The translations under genes were made by a program, and so were the position numbers. Shown in pieces: positions 45,160 through 54,881 of a stretch of DNA of 64,000 nucleotides (position 1 is the first letter of the stretch; each line of letters opens with the position of its first letter). The notes beneath the pieces are model-generated. The model did not search any database. It saw only the letters and a list, made by a program, of their open reading frames with translations, and was not told the DNA's origin. The DNA is from Ascidiimonas sp046199005 (lineage in GTDB: Bacteria; Bacteroidota; Bacteroidia; Flavobacteriales; Flavobacteriaceae): NCBI GenBank assembly GCA_046199005.1, contig CP176050.1:2976001-3040000 (forward strand), read 5' to 3'.

Positions 45160-46374
45160 TTATAGGGTTGTGAGATACCAAACACTGAAACCGAGTAAAA
45201 AGAGGATTCCTAATAAACTCAAAATCCGCATGAAAATCCCAGGGCGGTGTTCTCTTGGCGTATGGCTCGATGTAATAAGAATGAAATTGGAAATTGCGTA
45301 AAATGGAGCGGTGACAAAAGATAAGATGGTGGCTATTTGTATCAATAATCCCATTTCAGATAAGAAAAAGATAAAAATCAGGCTGGTCCCTACGGCAAGA
45401 ATTACTATCCATATTAGATATCCATTGAGTTTTGTTTTTCCGAAAAGCAAGCTTGAAGTATGTGCCATAGCTCTAGGAGATGCATCGAGTGTAGTAATGG
45501 TAGTACTAAACATGGTCGTAAATGCAGCGAGCGCAATCAAAAGATAAGCCCAGGTTCCCATATGGGTTGTGTACATTTTGATTAGTTGTGCTGCAAAACC
45601 AGATGCACTATTCCCAAAAGTCTCTCCGGTATTGTACATCACCAAGGCCCCTAAAGCTAAAAAACAAATACCTAAAACAATGGTTCCTATATAACCAATA
45701 TTAAAATCTTTTAATGCTTCCCGTGATTTATAGGAGGTTACAGTTTTTTTCTTTTCCAGCGCCCAAAGTGAATGCCATACTGAAATATCTAATGGAGCTG
45801 GCATCCAGCCCATAAAAGCGATCAAAAATGCAATACCCGCAGTGCCCTGAGGCATTACCTGTCTTAAGGCAAAAGAAGAGGATTGATCTTTCGTCGCCAG
45901 AAATACGGCAAGAATGGTACTAATGGTAAGGGTAATAATAATGTACTTTATGAGGGTGTCCAGCAATTTGTATTTGCCCAATAACAAGATAAACAGACAA
46001 ACAAAAACAATGATCACACTCCACAAAACTGTATTATCAAATACTCCGAACAATTGCGAAGCCAGACCCGCAGTGACCACGGTAACTGCTGTCTGGATGG
46101 TGAACATAGTCGCCAGCGTAAGTATGAAATAAAGAATTAAAAATCCTTTACCCAGCTTTTTGTAACCGTCTAATAAATTTTCTCCGGTTGCCAGCGCGTA
46201 CCTGGGACCGTACTGAAAAAAGGGATATTTAAAGATATTTACTAAGATGAGTGCCCATAGCAACCCAAAACCAAAATCTGCTCCAGCCCGTGTGCTTTGA
46301 ACTAGATGGGAAACTCCGATCGCTGCACCGGCAAATAGCAATCCCGGACCCAATTTCTTAAACCAGCTCTTCAT
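45160..46374 (-). CDS. Nramp-like membrane transporter, atypical metal site
   Basis: The 404-residue protein has 11 membrane helices and the overall Nramp/APC fold. In helix 1 the canonical DPGN metal motif is replaced by GVSHLVQSTRAG, and in helix 6 the MPH motif by MGWMPAPLDISVWHS. It is thus unlikely to be a standard Mn/Fe importer and may carry another substrate. The ATG overlaps the stop codon of the sigma factor upstream by 4 bases, showing translational coupling. The gene lies in the same direction as lipA, 46 bases away. Confidence 0.87.
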   Translation of the reverse strand: MKSWFKKLGPGLLFAGAAIGVSHLVQSTRAGADFGFGLLWALILVNIFKYPFFQYGPRYALATGENLLDGYKKLGKGFLILYFILTLATMFTIQTAVTVVTAGLASQLFGVFDNTVLWSVIIVFVCLFILLLGKYKLLDTLIKYIIITLTISTILAVFLATKDQSSSFALRQVMPQGTAGIAFLIAFMGWMPAPLDISVWHSLWALEKKKTVTSYKSREALKDFNIGYIGTIVLGICFLALGALVMYNTGETFGNSASGFAAQLIKMYTTHMGTWAYLLIALAAFTTMFSTTITTLDASPRAMAHTSSLLFGKTKLNGYLIWIVILAVGTSLIFIFFLSEMGLLIQIATILSFVTAPFYAISNFILITSSHTPREHRPGIFMRILSLLGILFLLGFSVWYLTTL

Positions 46375-46940
46375 TCTTTTTTACCTTGAATAATTTCGGC
46401 AAGTAATTTTTTGGCGCGAAGCAACTTAACCTTAATGTTATTAAGTGGTTCGTCGAGCTCTTTTGCCATCTCTTTATACGAAAGTTCCTGAAAATATCTC
46501 AGATTAATTACTTTTTGATAAGGCTCTTTGAGGCGTTTAATACACTTTAATAAATGGGCAAGATTTTGTTCCCTAATAAGTTGGTCTTCTCCACTAGGGG
46601 TTTCATCTGCTACCTTAAGTACTGCTTTATCTTCAGATTGTAATGCCTGATCTATGATGTTAGATTTTTTCTTTCGCAACAGATCAATATGAACATTTTT
46701 GGAAATCGTGATCAACCATGTTTGAAATTCATAGTTGGCATCGTATGTATGAATCTTGTCAAAAGCTTTTGAAAAAGTCTGTATGGTAATATCCTCAGCA
46801 TCATTTTCACTTTGTGTTCTTTTTAACTGAAAGCCATAAACCACATTCCAGTAATGATCAAGAAGAAAACTAAATGATTTTTGATCTCCGGCTTTTGCCT
46901 TTTCGATCATCTTATTAATAAATTGGGACGTTATTTCCAA
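46371..46940 (-). CDS. ECF-type sigma factor, TTG start
   Basis: A 189-residue sigma-70 family protein with region 2 (AEDITIQTFSKAFDKI, FQTWLITISKNVHIDLLR) and region 4 (LSYKEMAKELDEPLNNIKVK). The most plausible start is TTG at 46940 (MEITSQFINK), which overlaps the stop of the glycosyltransferase gene by 10 bases; ATG 46910 is a shorter alternative, and an ATG at 47027 would lie deep inside the upstream gene. No anti-sigma gene is adjacent; the following gene is the Nramp-like transporter, overlapping by 4 bases. Confidence 0.88.
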   Translation of the reverse strand: MEITSQFINKMIEKAKAGDQKSFSFLLDHYWNVVYGFQLKRTQSENDAEDITIQTFSKAFDKIHTYDANYEFQTWLITISKNVHIDLLRKKKSNIIDQALQSEDKAVLKVADETPSGEDQLIREQNLAHLLKCIKRLKEPYQKVINLRYFQELSYKEMAKELDEPLNNIKVKLLRAKKLLAEIIQGKKE

Positions 46941-48052
46941 TGTCTGGGTTTTGAAATGCGGTTTACTATAAAAATAGCGAATTGAATTGTAATGAGGAAG
47001 ATCTCTAAAAATGGGGAAGACCACCAAACCGATGTATCACCCAACTTGCTGAATGCTTTTTTGTAAAAAATTGTTTTTAGCAGCACCAGTATGATCGCTA
47101 TGGCACCTACCCATAAAGGTTTGATGAATAATATCATCAATACTATTAAGGTAATCCAAAACATAAGATTTGAAATGTAATAGAGACCCAGCAAAAATTT
47201 GTGATGAAATTTGTAATAGGACGCTGTGGAAACATGCCTTCTTTTTTGCCGGAACCAGTCTCTGAATGTTCTTTTAGGACTGGAGACCATAAAGCTTTCT
47301 GGTTGTAAACATACCGTTGCGTTTCTTTTGGTTGCAACTTGATTTACAAAAAGATCATCATCGCCGCTTAGTAACTTCATATGATTTACAAATCCTTTCA
47401 CTCTAAAAAATTCACTTCTGTGATAGGCCAAATTACGACCGACACCCATATAGGGTATTCCCAAATTTGCATAAGAAATGTACTGTATCCCGGTAATTAG
47501 GGTTTCAAATCTTATTAATACATTGACCAGTGATTTTTTTACTTTTTCGTACGGGCTGTATCCAAGAACAATTGTTTTTTGATCGGTAAAGCAATGCATC
47601 ATTTTTGCTATCCAGGCATTGCCGGCTGGCTTGCAATCGGCATCAGTGAAAAGCAGGTGATCATATGAGGCGGATTTAATCCCCAGTGTAAGCGCATATT
47701 TTTTATTCCCCCAGAAAGCTTCAATATTTTCTACATCTACAATTTTGACATTGCGATTAGAAGCTGCAAAACCTTCCATTACCGCTAAGGTATCGTCTGA
47801 AGAGGCATCATTTATAAGTACCAATTCAAAAGTTGGGTATTGCTGATTTAAAATAGCAGGGATATTTGCAGCTAAGTTGTGCGCCTCATTTTTGGCACAA
47901 ATAATTACAGAAACCGGAGGCGTTTTATTGGCATCTTCTTTTCTTACAGGTCTTGTGTAGAAAGAAAGCTTTCTAAAAATAAAAAGAAAGTAACACAGCT
48001 GTATAACACTTACCGCAATAAAGGTGTAAAATAGAAGGTTGGCTATCACCAC
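46931..48052 (-). CDS. Membrane glycosyltransferase family 2
   Basis: The 373-residue protein has an N-terminal membrane helix (about 3-25), a GT2 catalytic domain with the nucleotide-binding VSVIICAKNEAHNLAA, DASSDD, the metal-binding DAD in LLFTDADCKP and GDDD, the QKRRH segment that corresponds to QxxRW, and two to three C-terminal membrane helices (about 285-365). It is similar in design to processive or polyprenyl-linked sugar transferases. It is followed by a sigma factor in overlap and preceded by a small Cys-rich protein 8 bases away. Confidence 0.92.
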   Translation of the reverse strand: MVIANLLFYTFIAVSVIQLCYFLFIFRKLSFYTRPVRKEDANKTPPVSVIICAKNEAHNLAANIPAILNQQYPTFELVLINDASSDDTLAVMEGFAASNRNVKIVDVENIEAFWGNKKYALTLGIKSASYDHLLFTDADCKPAGNAWIAKMMHCFTDQKTIVLGYSPYEKVKKSLVNVLIRFETLITGIQYISYANLGIPYMGVGRNLAYHRSEFFRVKGFVNHMKLLSGDDDLFVNQVATKRNATVCLQPESFMVSSPKRTFRDWFRQKRRHVSTASYYKFHHKFLLGLYYISNLMFWITLIVLMILFIKPLWVGAIAIILVLLKTIFYKKAFSKLGDTSVWWSSPFLEIFLITIQFAIFIVNRISKPRHWK

Positions 48053-48060
48053 CCTTTCGA

Positions 48061-48267
48061 TTAGTTATGTTGTGGATTGGGTTTGCGACAATCTTGCTCG
48101 TCCGGCATTTTGCCGCAAAAGCTGCAAGGTTCTCCGTCTTTGTTGAGAAATGGGCTTTGGCTTGCACAGGTACCCGCAAATTTACCATCTTTTTTTGCCC
48201 ATATTTTTATGGCTATTCCTGCGAATGCCAAACCAAGTAATACGATACTTATCAAAAATAATTTCAT
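48061..48267 (-). CDS. Small membrane protein with Cys-rich tail
   Basis: A 68-residue protein with an N-terminal membrane helix (2-22) followed by a soluble tail containing four Cys: GTCASQSP, GEPCSFCGKMP and EQDCRKP. The CxxC pair could bind a metal ion or form a disulfide. Short proteins of this kind are conserved in Flavobacteriaceae next to the glycosyltransferase, here 8 bases apart. Function is unknown. Confidence 0.75.
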   Translation of the reverse strand: MKLFLISIVLLGLAFAGIAIKIWAKKDGKFAGTCASQSPFLNKDGEPCSFCGKMPDEQDCRKPNPQHN

Positions 48268-48351
48268 CTTACCTCTAAAAATTTGTATAAAAATACAAAA
48301 ACTTAGCCCTTTTTGAGCTAAGTCTTTGCTAAGATTGTATTTTTTTAGATT

Positions 48352-49119
48352 TTACTCGAAGGAAATATTTGCTACTGTATTTTCTACTGTTGCATGCTCA
48401 TTCCCTCCTTTAGGTTCGATGGTAATATTGAAACTTTTGGCATTCTCTTTAAAAGGAACGTGCACAAATTTGTCTTTGTCCTTTTTAAGTACTCCTAGAC
48501 TTACCATTTCACCATCAACATCGGCCCACATTTGATATACCTGTTCTTCGGGTAGCTCTGGCAACGACTGCACATTAATTAGCGATAGCTTTTCAACCGG
48601 ATTAATGTAAGCGACCGTTTTTAACCTACGAGCTCTTTCATTCCCTTTCAACACATATTTTCGGGTTTCAGCATTGTTTAATACTAAGAACTGATTCTTA
48701 ATATCATCCAGCTTCATGTTTGTAGCGACCACATCTTTTTTTAAGCTCAATATCTCAGAGCTTACCAGATTGTTCTCTTCGATCAGCATTCGGTTCTGAG
48801 ACCATAATGTAATACTTACCGCTGCAAAAATGACCGCAGCTACGCTCGCAGCCATAAAATAAATGCGATACAACGATCTGCCGTTATCTTTTCTTGGCAT
48901 TCCCGCAAGCATTTCTTCTTTGAAACCTTTTGGTAATTCTACCTTATAAGATCGGGCAAAATTCTCAAGATCCCCCTGAAGTAAATCGTATTGTTGTTTT
49001 ACTTCGGGATACTTTTCTATGAAATGCTCTACCTGTATGGTCTCCTGGTCTGTGGTCTCACCAAAAGTATACCTTTCCAGCAAATCACTTTCAAGAAATA
49101 TTTTAATATCCTGTTTCAT
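48352..49119 (-). CDS. Anti-sigma factor, RskA type
   Basis: A 255-residue protein with a cytoplasmic N-domain (1-84, LLERYTFGETTDQETIQV), one membrane helix (85-106), a coiled coil (110-145) and a periplasmic RskA-like domain (about 160-255, with EQVYQMWADVDGEMVSLGVL and ITIEPKGGNEHATVEN). It parallels the protein at 8929-9747 in order and length. It should restrain the sigma factor at 49151, whose gene lies 31 bases upstream. Confidence 0.9.
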   Translation of the reverse strand: MKQDIKIFLESDLLERYTFGETTDQETIQVEHFIEKYPEVKQQYDLLQGDLENFARSYKVELPKGFKEEMLAGMPRKDNGRSLYRIYFMAASVAAVIFAAVSITLWSQNRMLIEENNLVSSEILSLKKDVVATNMKLDDIKNQFLVLNNAETRKYVLKGNERARRLKTVAYINPVEKLSLINVQSLPELPEEQVYQMWADVDGEMVSLGVLKKDKDKFVHVPFKENAKSFNITIEPKGGNEHATVENTVANISFE

Positions 49120-49150
49120 AATTTTTATAAAAAATTAAACCTATACTACG

Positions 49151-49681
49151 TCAAGCATCGTAAATTTTTCGTAATTCTCTTAGTCCGATCTTCAGGCGTG
49201 ACTTTACGGTTCCCAGTGGCATATCGAGTGCTTCACTGGCTTCCTGCTGTGTCATTCCCTTGAAAAACAAGGCTTCCAGAACTATTTGATACTTTTCGTC
49301 AAGAGTATTAATATGCTTTTGAACATCGATATGTTCAGGTTTAATATCATCTACTCCTACACTATATACGTTAGAAACTTCAAATTGGATTTCCTGCTCA
49401 GATTTTACACTTATACTTCGTATTTTATCGATGGCCGTATTTCGTGTTATTCTAAACAACCAGGTAAAGAGTTTCGCTTTGGACGCATCGTACTTCTCTA
49501 TTTTCTTCCAGACCTTGACCAAACTCTCCTGAAGCACATCTTTCGCCAGGTCTTCATCATTAGTAACTTTGAGGGCTACGCCATATAATGTTTCACCGTA
49601 ATAATCATAAAGTAAAGACATCCCTTTTTCATCCCCTTCGAGAAGAAGTTCAATTATGTGTTTTTCTAATAATTCAGCCAT
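49151..49681 (-). CDS. ECF sigma factor (SigK-like)
   Basis: A 176-residue sigma factor with region 2 (AKDVLQESLVKVWKKIEKYD, AKLFTWLFRITRNTAIDKIR) and region 4 (MTQQEASEALDMPLGTVKSR). It is the paralogue of the factor at 8394-8927 by general design and also sits in front of its anti-sigma gene. Two SigK-like modules in one 41-kb stretch imply two separate envelope regulons. The spacer upstream (49682-50042) probably holds an autoregulated promoter. Confidence 0.94.
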   Translation of the reverse strand: MAELLEKHIIELLLEGDEKGMSLLYDYYGETLYGVALKVTNDEDLAKDVLQESLVKVWKKIEKYDASKAKLFTWLFRITRNTAIDKIRSISVKSEQEIQFEVSNVYSVGVDDIKPEHIDVQKHINTLDEKYQIVLEALFFKGMTQQEASEALDMPLGTVKSRLKIGLRELRKIYDA

Positions 49682-50042
49682 ATAAAAAGGTTAACAAAAC
49701 TTTAAGACTTATAGTTGATCCAAAGTAAAAATCCTACACGTAAATACTTTAGTTGATAATAACGTATGATATTCAAATTTATTAATTAATAAATCAAAAA
49801 TGTTAAAAACCGTAAAAATTAAGCTTTATGGTTTTGATTCAGAAAGATTTATAATTAAATCTATACGTTAGTCCGTTATTTGAAAAAAGAAATCAAGATC
49901 ATTGAATTGATCATAAATAATATCCGTAAAAGGATTAAAGAGTTCACTGCAAGGCAACACCTGTTGCCATCATTGCAGATGAAAAGGGAGGCTAGGTCAT
50001 TGTAGCTTATGACACCTAACTAATTAAGTGTTACCGATATAG
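49682..50042. other. Spacer upstream of the second sigma operon
   Basis: About 360 AT-rich bases. GGCAACACCTGTTGCC (49953-49968) forms a small hairpin, flanked by TGCAA and TTGCA; no T run follows, so it is not a typical terminator. On the minus strand TACTTTG lies near the sigma gene start as a poor -7 candidate. No gene is visible. Confidence 0.45.
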
Positions 50043-51233
50043 CTATAATGACTTTTGGTTAGTTAAGTTTGGGATGGAATCCTCGCTGGTGTATACATCA
50101 GCGGGGATTTCTTGTTTATGGGGTATCAAATGTGCATTTACAATAAGATCTGTTTTTTCGTCTGATGCGTTTAAAAGATCTGATATCCATTTTTCAGGTG
50201 CCAAGTAAGTTTCATAATACGAAATGGCATTTTGCTTTAAAGTAGCAATCTCCTCTTCTTTCATTGCAAGTACTTCCTGAACTTTAAGATAGAGATCAGA
50301 AAGCCCAGAATACACAATACAATTCAACTCATGTTCAAGCGGCGGATGAAAATATTCTGGATACTCAAGAATAGGAACAGTACCTACCGCCATTGCTTCC
50401 ACCACATTATGGCACATTGGCATCCTTGATCCCGAGCAGGCCAGAAAAAAATCACTTTTAGCTAGAGTAGGCAACCATTGATTAAAAGGAATCTTAAGCA
50501 AAGAAGATCTTACTAATAATAGCTTGTTTTGATATATGCCCGGAGCGGTGAGCGCATTGCGGTCAATTACCTGAATTACTTCTTTTTCGGTAAATTCCTC
50601 TGTGATAAAGCGAATGGCCTCAAAGCGGTTGGTTTTATTGAACTTGTACTTTAATACGGAACGCGAATATTCTTTTTCATTGGTGTTTCCGGCAAACAAA
50701 ATTTTGAACATCGATAACGAATCTCGCAACGCTGGTATTTGCCTCGAATATGCTTCTGCATACATCATGGGATGCATCAGATACGGCATTGGAAAAGCAT
50801 CCGAATTTTCCGTTAAACGATCCTCATGGAAACGCAATCGTATTTTTTTCAGCGTGCTTTCATTTCCGACTACAATGGTATTTTTTTCAGCGTACAATCC
50901 CGGAGCACTTGCACCCTTTACAATTTTAAACGGAAGTTTTAAAAGTAAGGCCTTATATTTTAACAGTCTGGATAATAAGCTGTATTTATCGTTGATGTAA
51001 ATCGTATAGCCAGCCAGGTGAAAACTCTTGATCAATAAATAGGTGTAACGACCGGAATCGTAATGCCAGACAGGACCTTCAAGGTTGAAATAGGCATATT
51101 TTTCGGGTAAATCTTTAGAAAGATCGATCCAGGAACTGATCATGCGCGTTTTCAACAAATTCTGGTAACGCGCATAACTTTTGAGATTTATGTAATTGAG
51201 GTAATATTTAACTATTATATCAAAATTGATCAT
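50043..51233 (-). CDS. GT-B-like glycosyltransferase (exostosin-like)
   Basis: A 396-residue protein without a signal peptide. The C-terminal half has the GT-B nucleotide-sugar region: FFLACSGSRMPMCHNVVEAM then AVGTVPILEYPEYFHPPLEH, which is the E-x7-E-like donor-binding segment. The N-terminal domain has the SGRYTYLLIKSFHLAGYTIY pattern of an acceptor domain. It probably transfers a sugar in envelope polysaccharide synthesis; donor and linkage cannot be read. It stands alone between a spacer and a copy of the dispersed repeat. Confidence 0.8.
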   Translation of the reverse strand: MINFDIIVKYYLNYINLKSYARYQNLLKTRMISSWIDLSKDLPEKYAYFNLEGPVWHYDSGRYTYLLIKSFHLAGYTIYINDKYSLLSRLLKYKALLLKLPFKIVKGASAPGLYAEKNTIVVGNESTLKKIRLRFHEDRLTENSDAFPMPYLMHPMMYAEAYSRQIPALRDSLSMFKILFAGNTNEKEYSRSVLKYKFNKTNRFEAIRFITEEFTEKEVIQVIDRNALTAPGIYQNKLLLVRSSLLKIPFNQWLPTLAKSDFFLACSGSRMPMCHNVVEAMAVGTVPILEYPEYFHPPLEHELNCIVYSGLSDLYLKVQEVLAMKEEEIATLKQNAISYYETYLAPEKWISDLLNASDEKTDLIVNAHLIPHKQEIPADVYTSEDSIPNLTNQKSL

Positions 51234-51382
51234 AACACGGTATCACCGATCTTTTCTTTTAACCTTAAAACCACTCCCTTCATAAAAGAGAAGCACAAAG
51301 TTACGTGAAATTTTATCCTTTACCGAAATGATATGTAAAATACTACCTAAAATATACCATAGGCGCTCCTGGTAAAGCGGTA

Positions 51383-51484
51383 GTAAACTACCTCAGGGCA
51401 AGTCCATAAGGCATTTGTTTGAAACAAACGTTTAATTTCGAGGCAAGCCATGAGGTATTAGACCCTTTGACGGTGCCAATAAAT
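51383..51484 (+). repeat. Dispersed intergenic repeat, copy D
   Basis: The 102-bp copy starts GTAAACTACCTCAGGGCAAG and ends CTTTGACGGTGCCAATAAAT. It contains GTTTGAAACAAAC, a short hairpin, and two direct AGGCAAG/GGGCAAG blocks. It is the best match to copy A at 433-534 and ends 17 bases before the 3' end of the amidohydrolase gene. Confidence 0.75.
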
Positions 51485-51500
51485 CTAAAACTTAATCGAT

Positions 51501-54500
51501 TTAATCTTTTATTCCGGGAACGTCTTCTGGTATTTCATGATTCCATTCTATTTTCTCGGCTTCCTTTTTTACAGGGTAAACCTCATTCAGATTTTCTGCA
51601 TCGTATATAATACCATTCTTCACAACGTATTGAAGCGTATTGGTATTGCGAAGATCTTCTATTGGATTCTTATGTAATACGATGAGGTCTGCTAACTTAC
51701 CTACTTCAATAGTACCTAAATCTTTATCTAATCCAAGTGCCTCTGCTCCCAGAATGGTTGCCATTTTCAGTGCATTTTCGTTTGACATACCGCCACTACC
51801 GTTCGCCCATAATTCCCAGTGATATCCTAACCCCTGTAATTGTCCGTGGCTTCCAATGCCTGCAATTCCGTTAGCTTTTACCAAATCGTTCATAAAAACA
51901 GCGTGTTTTGGAAAAACATGCTCTTCTTTCATAAACCAGGCTCTTCTGCGTCTTGATTTACCTGCCAGTTCATCGTAAGGTGTGAAACGGCGAAGTTTCT
52001 TATCGTGATAAGGTTGCTCTGTCGCATAAAAATACTCTTCGGCCCAAGGACCTCCATAAGACACTAGCAAGGTGGCGGTGACCGCCATCTTAGACTGCGC
52101 TACCGATTTTACAACATCCTGATAGATCGGATAAATAGGTAAAGAATGTTCATGACCCGGATAACCGTCGAGTAACTGCGTCATATTTAATTTGAAGTCC
52201 AGACCACCCTCAGTTGTAGGTTTTAGCCCTAGTTCTTTCGCAGCCATGATAATCCACTGTCTTTGCTGCCGATTCCCAACCAGATACATCTTAATACTCT
52301 TGGTATGGTAATATTCACTGTATTGCTTCAATACCTCTTTAGCATGTTCCAGGCTCTTGATCTTATACGACCAATAGCCAACTCCCGGCCCGGTACTGTA
52401 AACTCGCGGCCCGGGCATCATCCCTGCCTCTACCATATCTGCATAGGTAAGCACATCTGTTGTTCCCGTCTGAGGATCACGAGTGGTAGTCACTCCATAA
52501 GCAAGATTGGCTGCATACATCCAAACGTGGTTTTTATGAATACCCCAATTTGGCCACATGTGGGCATGCGTATCTACCAATCCCGGTAGGATTGTTTTAC
52601 CGCTTACATCAATCACTGCAGCATTTTCAGGCACTGTAAAGCTTCCGGAAGCGCCTACACTTTTAATACGGTTGTTTTCGATAAGGATATCTGCTTTTTC
52701 GTAAACCTCATCTCCTTTCATTGTGATTACACGCGCTCCCTTGAGGAGAAGCATTCCTTTGGGGATCTGTCTTTGATAGGTGACTGTAATCTTCAATTCT
52801 TCAGGTTGAAATCTGGGTTTCTCTTCTTTTTCTTTTTTATCTGAAGGGATGCTATCTGTTACTTCTTTTTTCTTTTTTTCTTCCAAAGCGACGCTATCCT
52901 TAAATTGCTTTGCTTTCGCCAGGCTATATACAAAATGGCTCGCTCCTAAAGACCAGTGTATTTTGTCAGAATTAGCAGCCCATGCCGGAAACTCTCCTCC
53001 CAAAATGGTAAGTTGTTCAGCTGGAAATGCTGCTTTTTCAGGATCGGCTACGGATATCTCTGGTGTCTTTCCTATTTTGGGTAACACCATCGAATAGATT
53101 TCATTATTGATTTTAGCAAGCACACGTTTTCCATCCGGCGATATAAAAATTTTGGAAGGTTTTGACGCTTTGTCATTCTCCCTCCATGCTTCCTCTAATT
53201 GCGGCAAAGCAGCATGCTCGGCATCTTTATGACCCACTCCAAAAATATCTGAAGAACCGTATGTAGTGATACCGGTCACTTTTAAATGTGCTTTCTCATC
53301 GGTACCATCCCATCGAATAGAAACAAGTCCTTTTTTAGGATGGTTTAAGTAAATACGATCATTGATCTTTGTGAAATGCGGATTACTTCTTGATCTGGCC
53401 GCATCGATCTTATGGATTTTTCCACCTTCAGAACTTATCCAAGCCAGTTCTTCCCTAATGCCCGGTTTAAAAGGATCATTCGCATCCTGATAAGTTTGTG
53501 CCGATCCTTTGAGAAAAACAATTCGATCAGAATTCATAGACCATGACGGATTCGAATAGAGTCCGGCCACTTCTGTTAAGCGCTCGACTCTTTTACGCCC
53601 TTTCACATTTACTTTGTATAAATGCCCCCCGGAAGCATTCCAGGTAGAAAAGACCAAATGATTACCATCGGGAGACCAGGTTGGTTGTGCTTCGGTAAAA
53701 TCATGCGCTGTAAGTCTTTCTGGAGTGCCGGATGGCAGAGACATTACATACAATCTGTTAAGCGCTGTAAATGCTAGTAGTGAACCGTCTGGTGAAGGTA
53801 CTGCATCTCGAATCTGGGTTACGGTAGCTTCCGCTTCGTCACTTATGGGATATTTAAAGTCCAGCATAGGACCGAGTTCCAGTTCAACATCGGCAGTAAA
53901 TGATACTTCGCGTACTTTCTTATCTACAATAGCAATTGCATGTATTTTTCCACCGTAAGAAACGATCAATTCCTTGCTATCGGGTGTAAATGCCATTGCA
54001 GGAAGCACCCCGAGAGGAGCAATTGATTCCTGGTCGTCATGCTGTACAGGATATGCAAGCCATTCTTCTTTGCCCGTCTGTAAGTTCCTTAATATAAGGC
54101 CTGTTTCTGTTTCGTAGCGGGTACCGTAAACCAACCACTTTCCGTCAGGTGAAGGCGTAGGCGTAAATGCAGAACCATAGCGCGATGTGATCGTGTTAAG
54201 TTCACCATCTTCCAGGCTATAGGTACCTATCTGATATTGCGGTAGCTGTGCATTGTAATTCCACGCATTTGTTCTTCGTGAGAAGTAGATCGTTTTACCA
54301 TCGGCACTAAAAGCCGGATCGGTCATTTTTAAATTTTTAGGTTCTTTTACTAGCTGCGCCCCTTTGCCCCCACTTTTATGGATCATGTGTAATTTAATAT
54401 TGCGACGCCCCTTTGCAACCACCAGGTATTCGCCATCCGGACTCCAATCTGCTGCAAAGTAATTTTGGTTATTATCTTTGGTAAGCTGCTCAGTTTCTTT

Positions 54501-54881
54501 ATCTGCCAGCTTCAATATCCATACATTATCTGCACCACTTTTATCTGAAATAAAGACAATTTCTTCCCCTGACGGACTGAATCTAGGGTGCACGTCGTAA
54601 GCCATACCCTGAGTAATTCGTTCAGCTTTCCCTCCCGTTAAGGGCATGAGATAAAGATCTCCCATAAGATCAAAGACCAGCTGAGTACCATCGGGACTTA
54701 TATCTAAAGACATCCATGTACCAGAGTCTGTAGAAAAAGAAACCTCTCTTTCCGGTTCTAAGGGCAGCTCCTTAGTTGCCTTTTTAATGGTATCATTTTT
54801 TTCTTCCTGGGAGGTTTCCTGTGCAAAAAGAGTTGAGATCGTCATACAAATGACCACGATCACGAGTGCTAACTTCTTCAT
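51501..54881 (-). CDS. Exported propeller-amidohydrolase fusion
   Basis: A 1126-residue protein with a signal peptide (1-20), a long TolB/PD40 propeller region (about 40-680, repeating SPDG..LVF units such as ISPDGTQLVFDLMGDLY) and a metal-dependent amidohydrolase domain (about 715-1110). The HxH metal motif is H772-A-H774 (VDTHAHMW), later ligands are in GHEHS and GIGSHGQ, and ADLIVL is the usual end. A charged Lys/Glu linker joins the parts. It probably hydrolyses a peptide-like or cyclic amide substrate in the periplasm. The architecture is known in Bacteroidota. Confidence 0.93.
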   Translation of the reverse strand: MKKLALVIVVICMTISTLFAQETSQEEKNDTIKKATKELPLEPEREVSFSTDSGTWMSLDISPDGTQLVFDLMGDLYLMPLTGGKAERITQGMAYDVHPRFSPSGEEIVFISDKSGADNVWILKLADKETEQLTKDNNQNYFAADWSPDGEYLVVAKGRRNIKLHMIHKSGGKGAQLVKEPKNLKMTDPAFSADGKTIYFSRRTNAWNYNAQLPQYQIGTYSLEDGELNTITSRYGSAFTPTPSPDGKWLVYGTRYETETGLILRNLQTGKEEWLAYPVQHDDQESIAPLGVLPAMAFTPDSKELIVSYGGKIHAIAIVDKKVREVSFTADVELELGPMLDFKYPISDEAEATVTQIRDAVPSPDGSLLAFTALNRLYVMSLPSGTPERLTAHDFTEAQPTWSPDGNHLVFSTWNASGGHLYKVNVKGRKRVERLTEVAGLYSNPSWSMNSDRIVFLKGSAQTYQDANDPFKPGIREELAWISSEGGKIHKIDAARSRSNPHFTKINDRIYLNHPKKGLVSIRWDGTDEKAHLKVTGITTYGSSDIFGVGHKDAEHAALPQLEEAWRENDKASKPSKIFISPDGKRVLAKINNEIYSMVLPKIGKTPEISVADPEKAAFPAEQLTILGGEFPAWAANSDKIHWSLGASHFVYSLAKAKQFKDSVALEEKKKKEVTDSIPSDKKEKEEKPRFQPEELKITVTYQRQIPKGMLLLKGARVITMKGDEVYEKADILIENNRIKSVGASGSFTVPENAAVIDVSGKTILPGLVDTHAHMWPNWGIHKNHVWMYAANLAYGVTTTRDPQTGTTDVLTYADMVEAGMMPGPRVYSTGPGVGYWSYKIKSLEHAKEVLKQYSEYYHTKSIKMYLVGNRQQRQWIIMAAKELGLKPTTEGGLDFKLNMTQLLDGYPGHEHSLPIYPIYQDVVKSVAQSKMAVTATLLVSYGGPWAEEYFYATEQPYHDKKLRRFTPYDELAGKSRRRRAWFMKEEHVFPKHAVFMNDLVKANGIAGIGSHGQLQGLGYHWELWANGSGGMSNENALKMATILGAEALGLDKDLGTIEVGKLADLIVLHKNPIEDLRNTNTLQYVVKNGIIYDAENLNEVYPVKKEAEKIEWNHEIPEDVPGIKD

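Noticed and set aside
46941..47027. Longer sigma factor frame beginning at 47027 inside the glycosyltransferase gene.
   Set aside because: The added residues are a reading of the glycosyltransferase in another frame and do not look like a sigma factor N-terminus.
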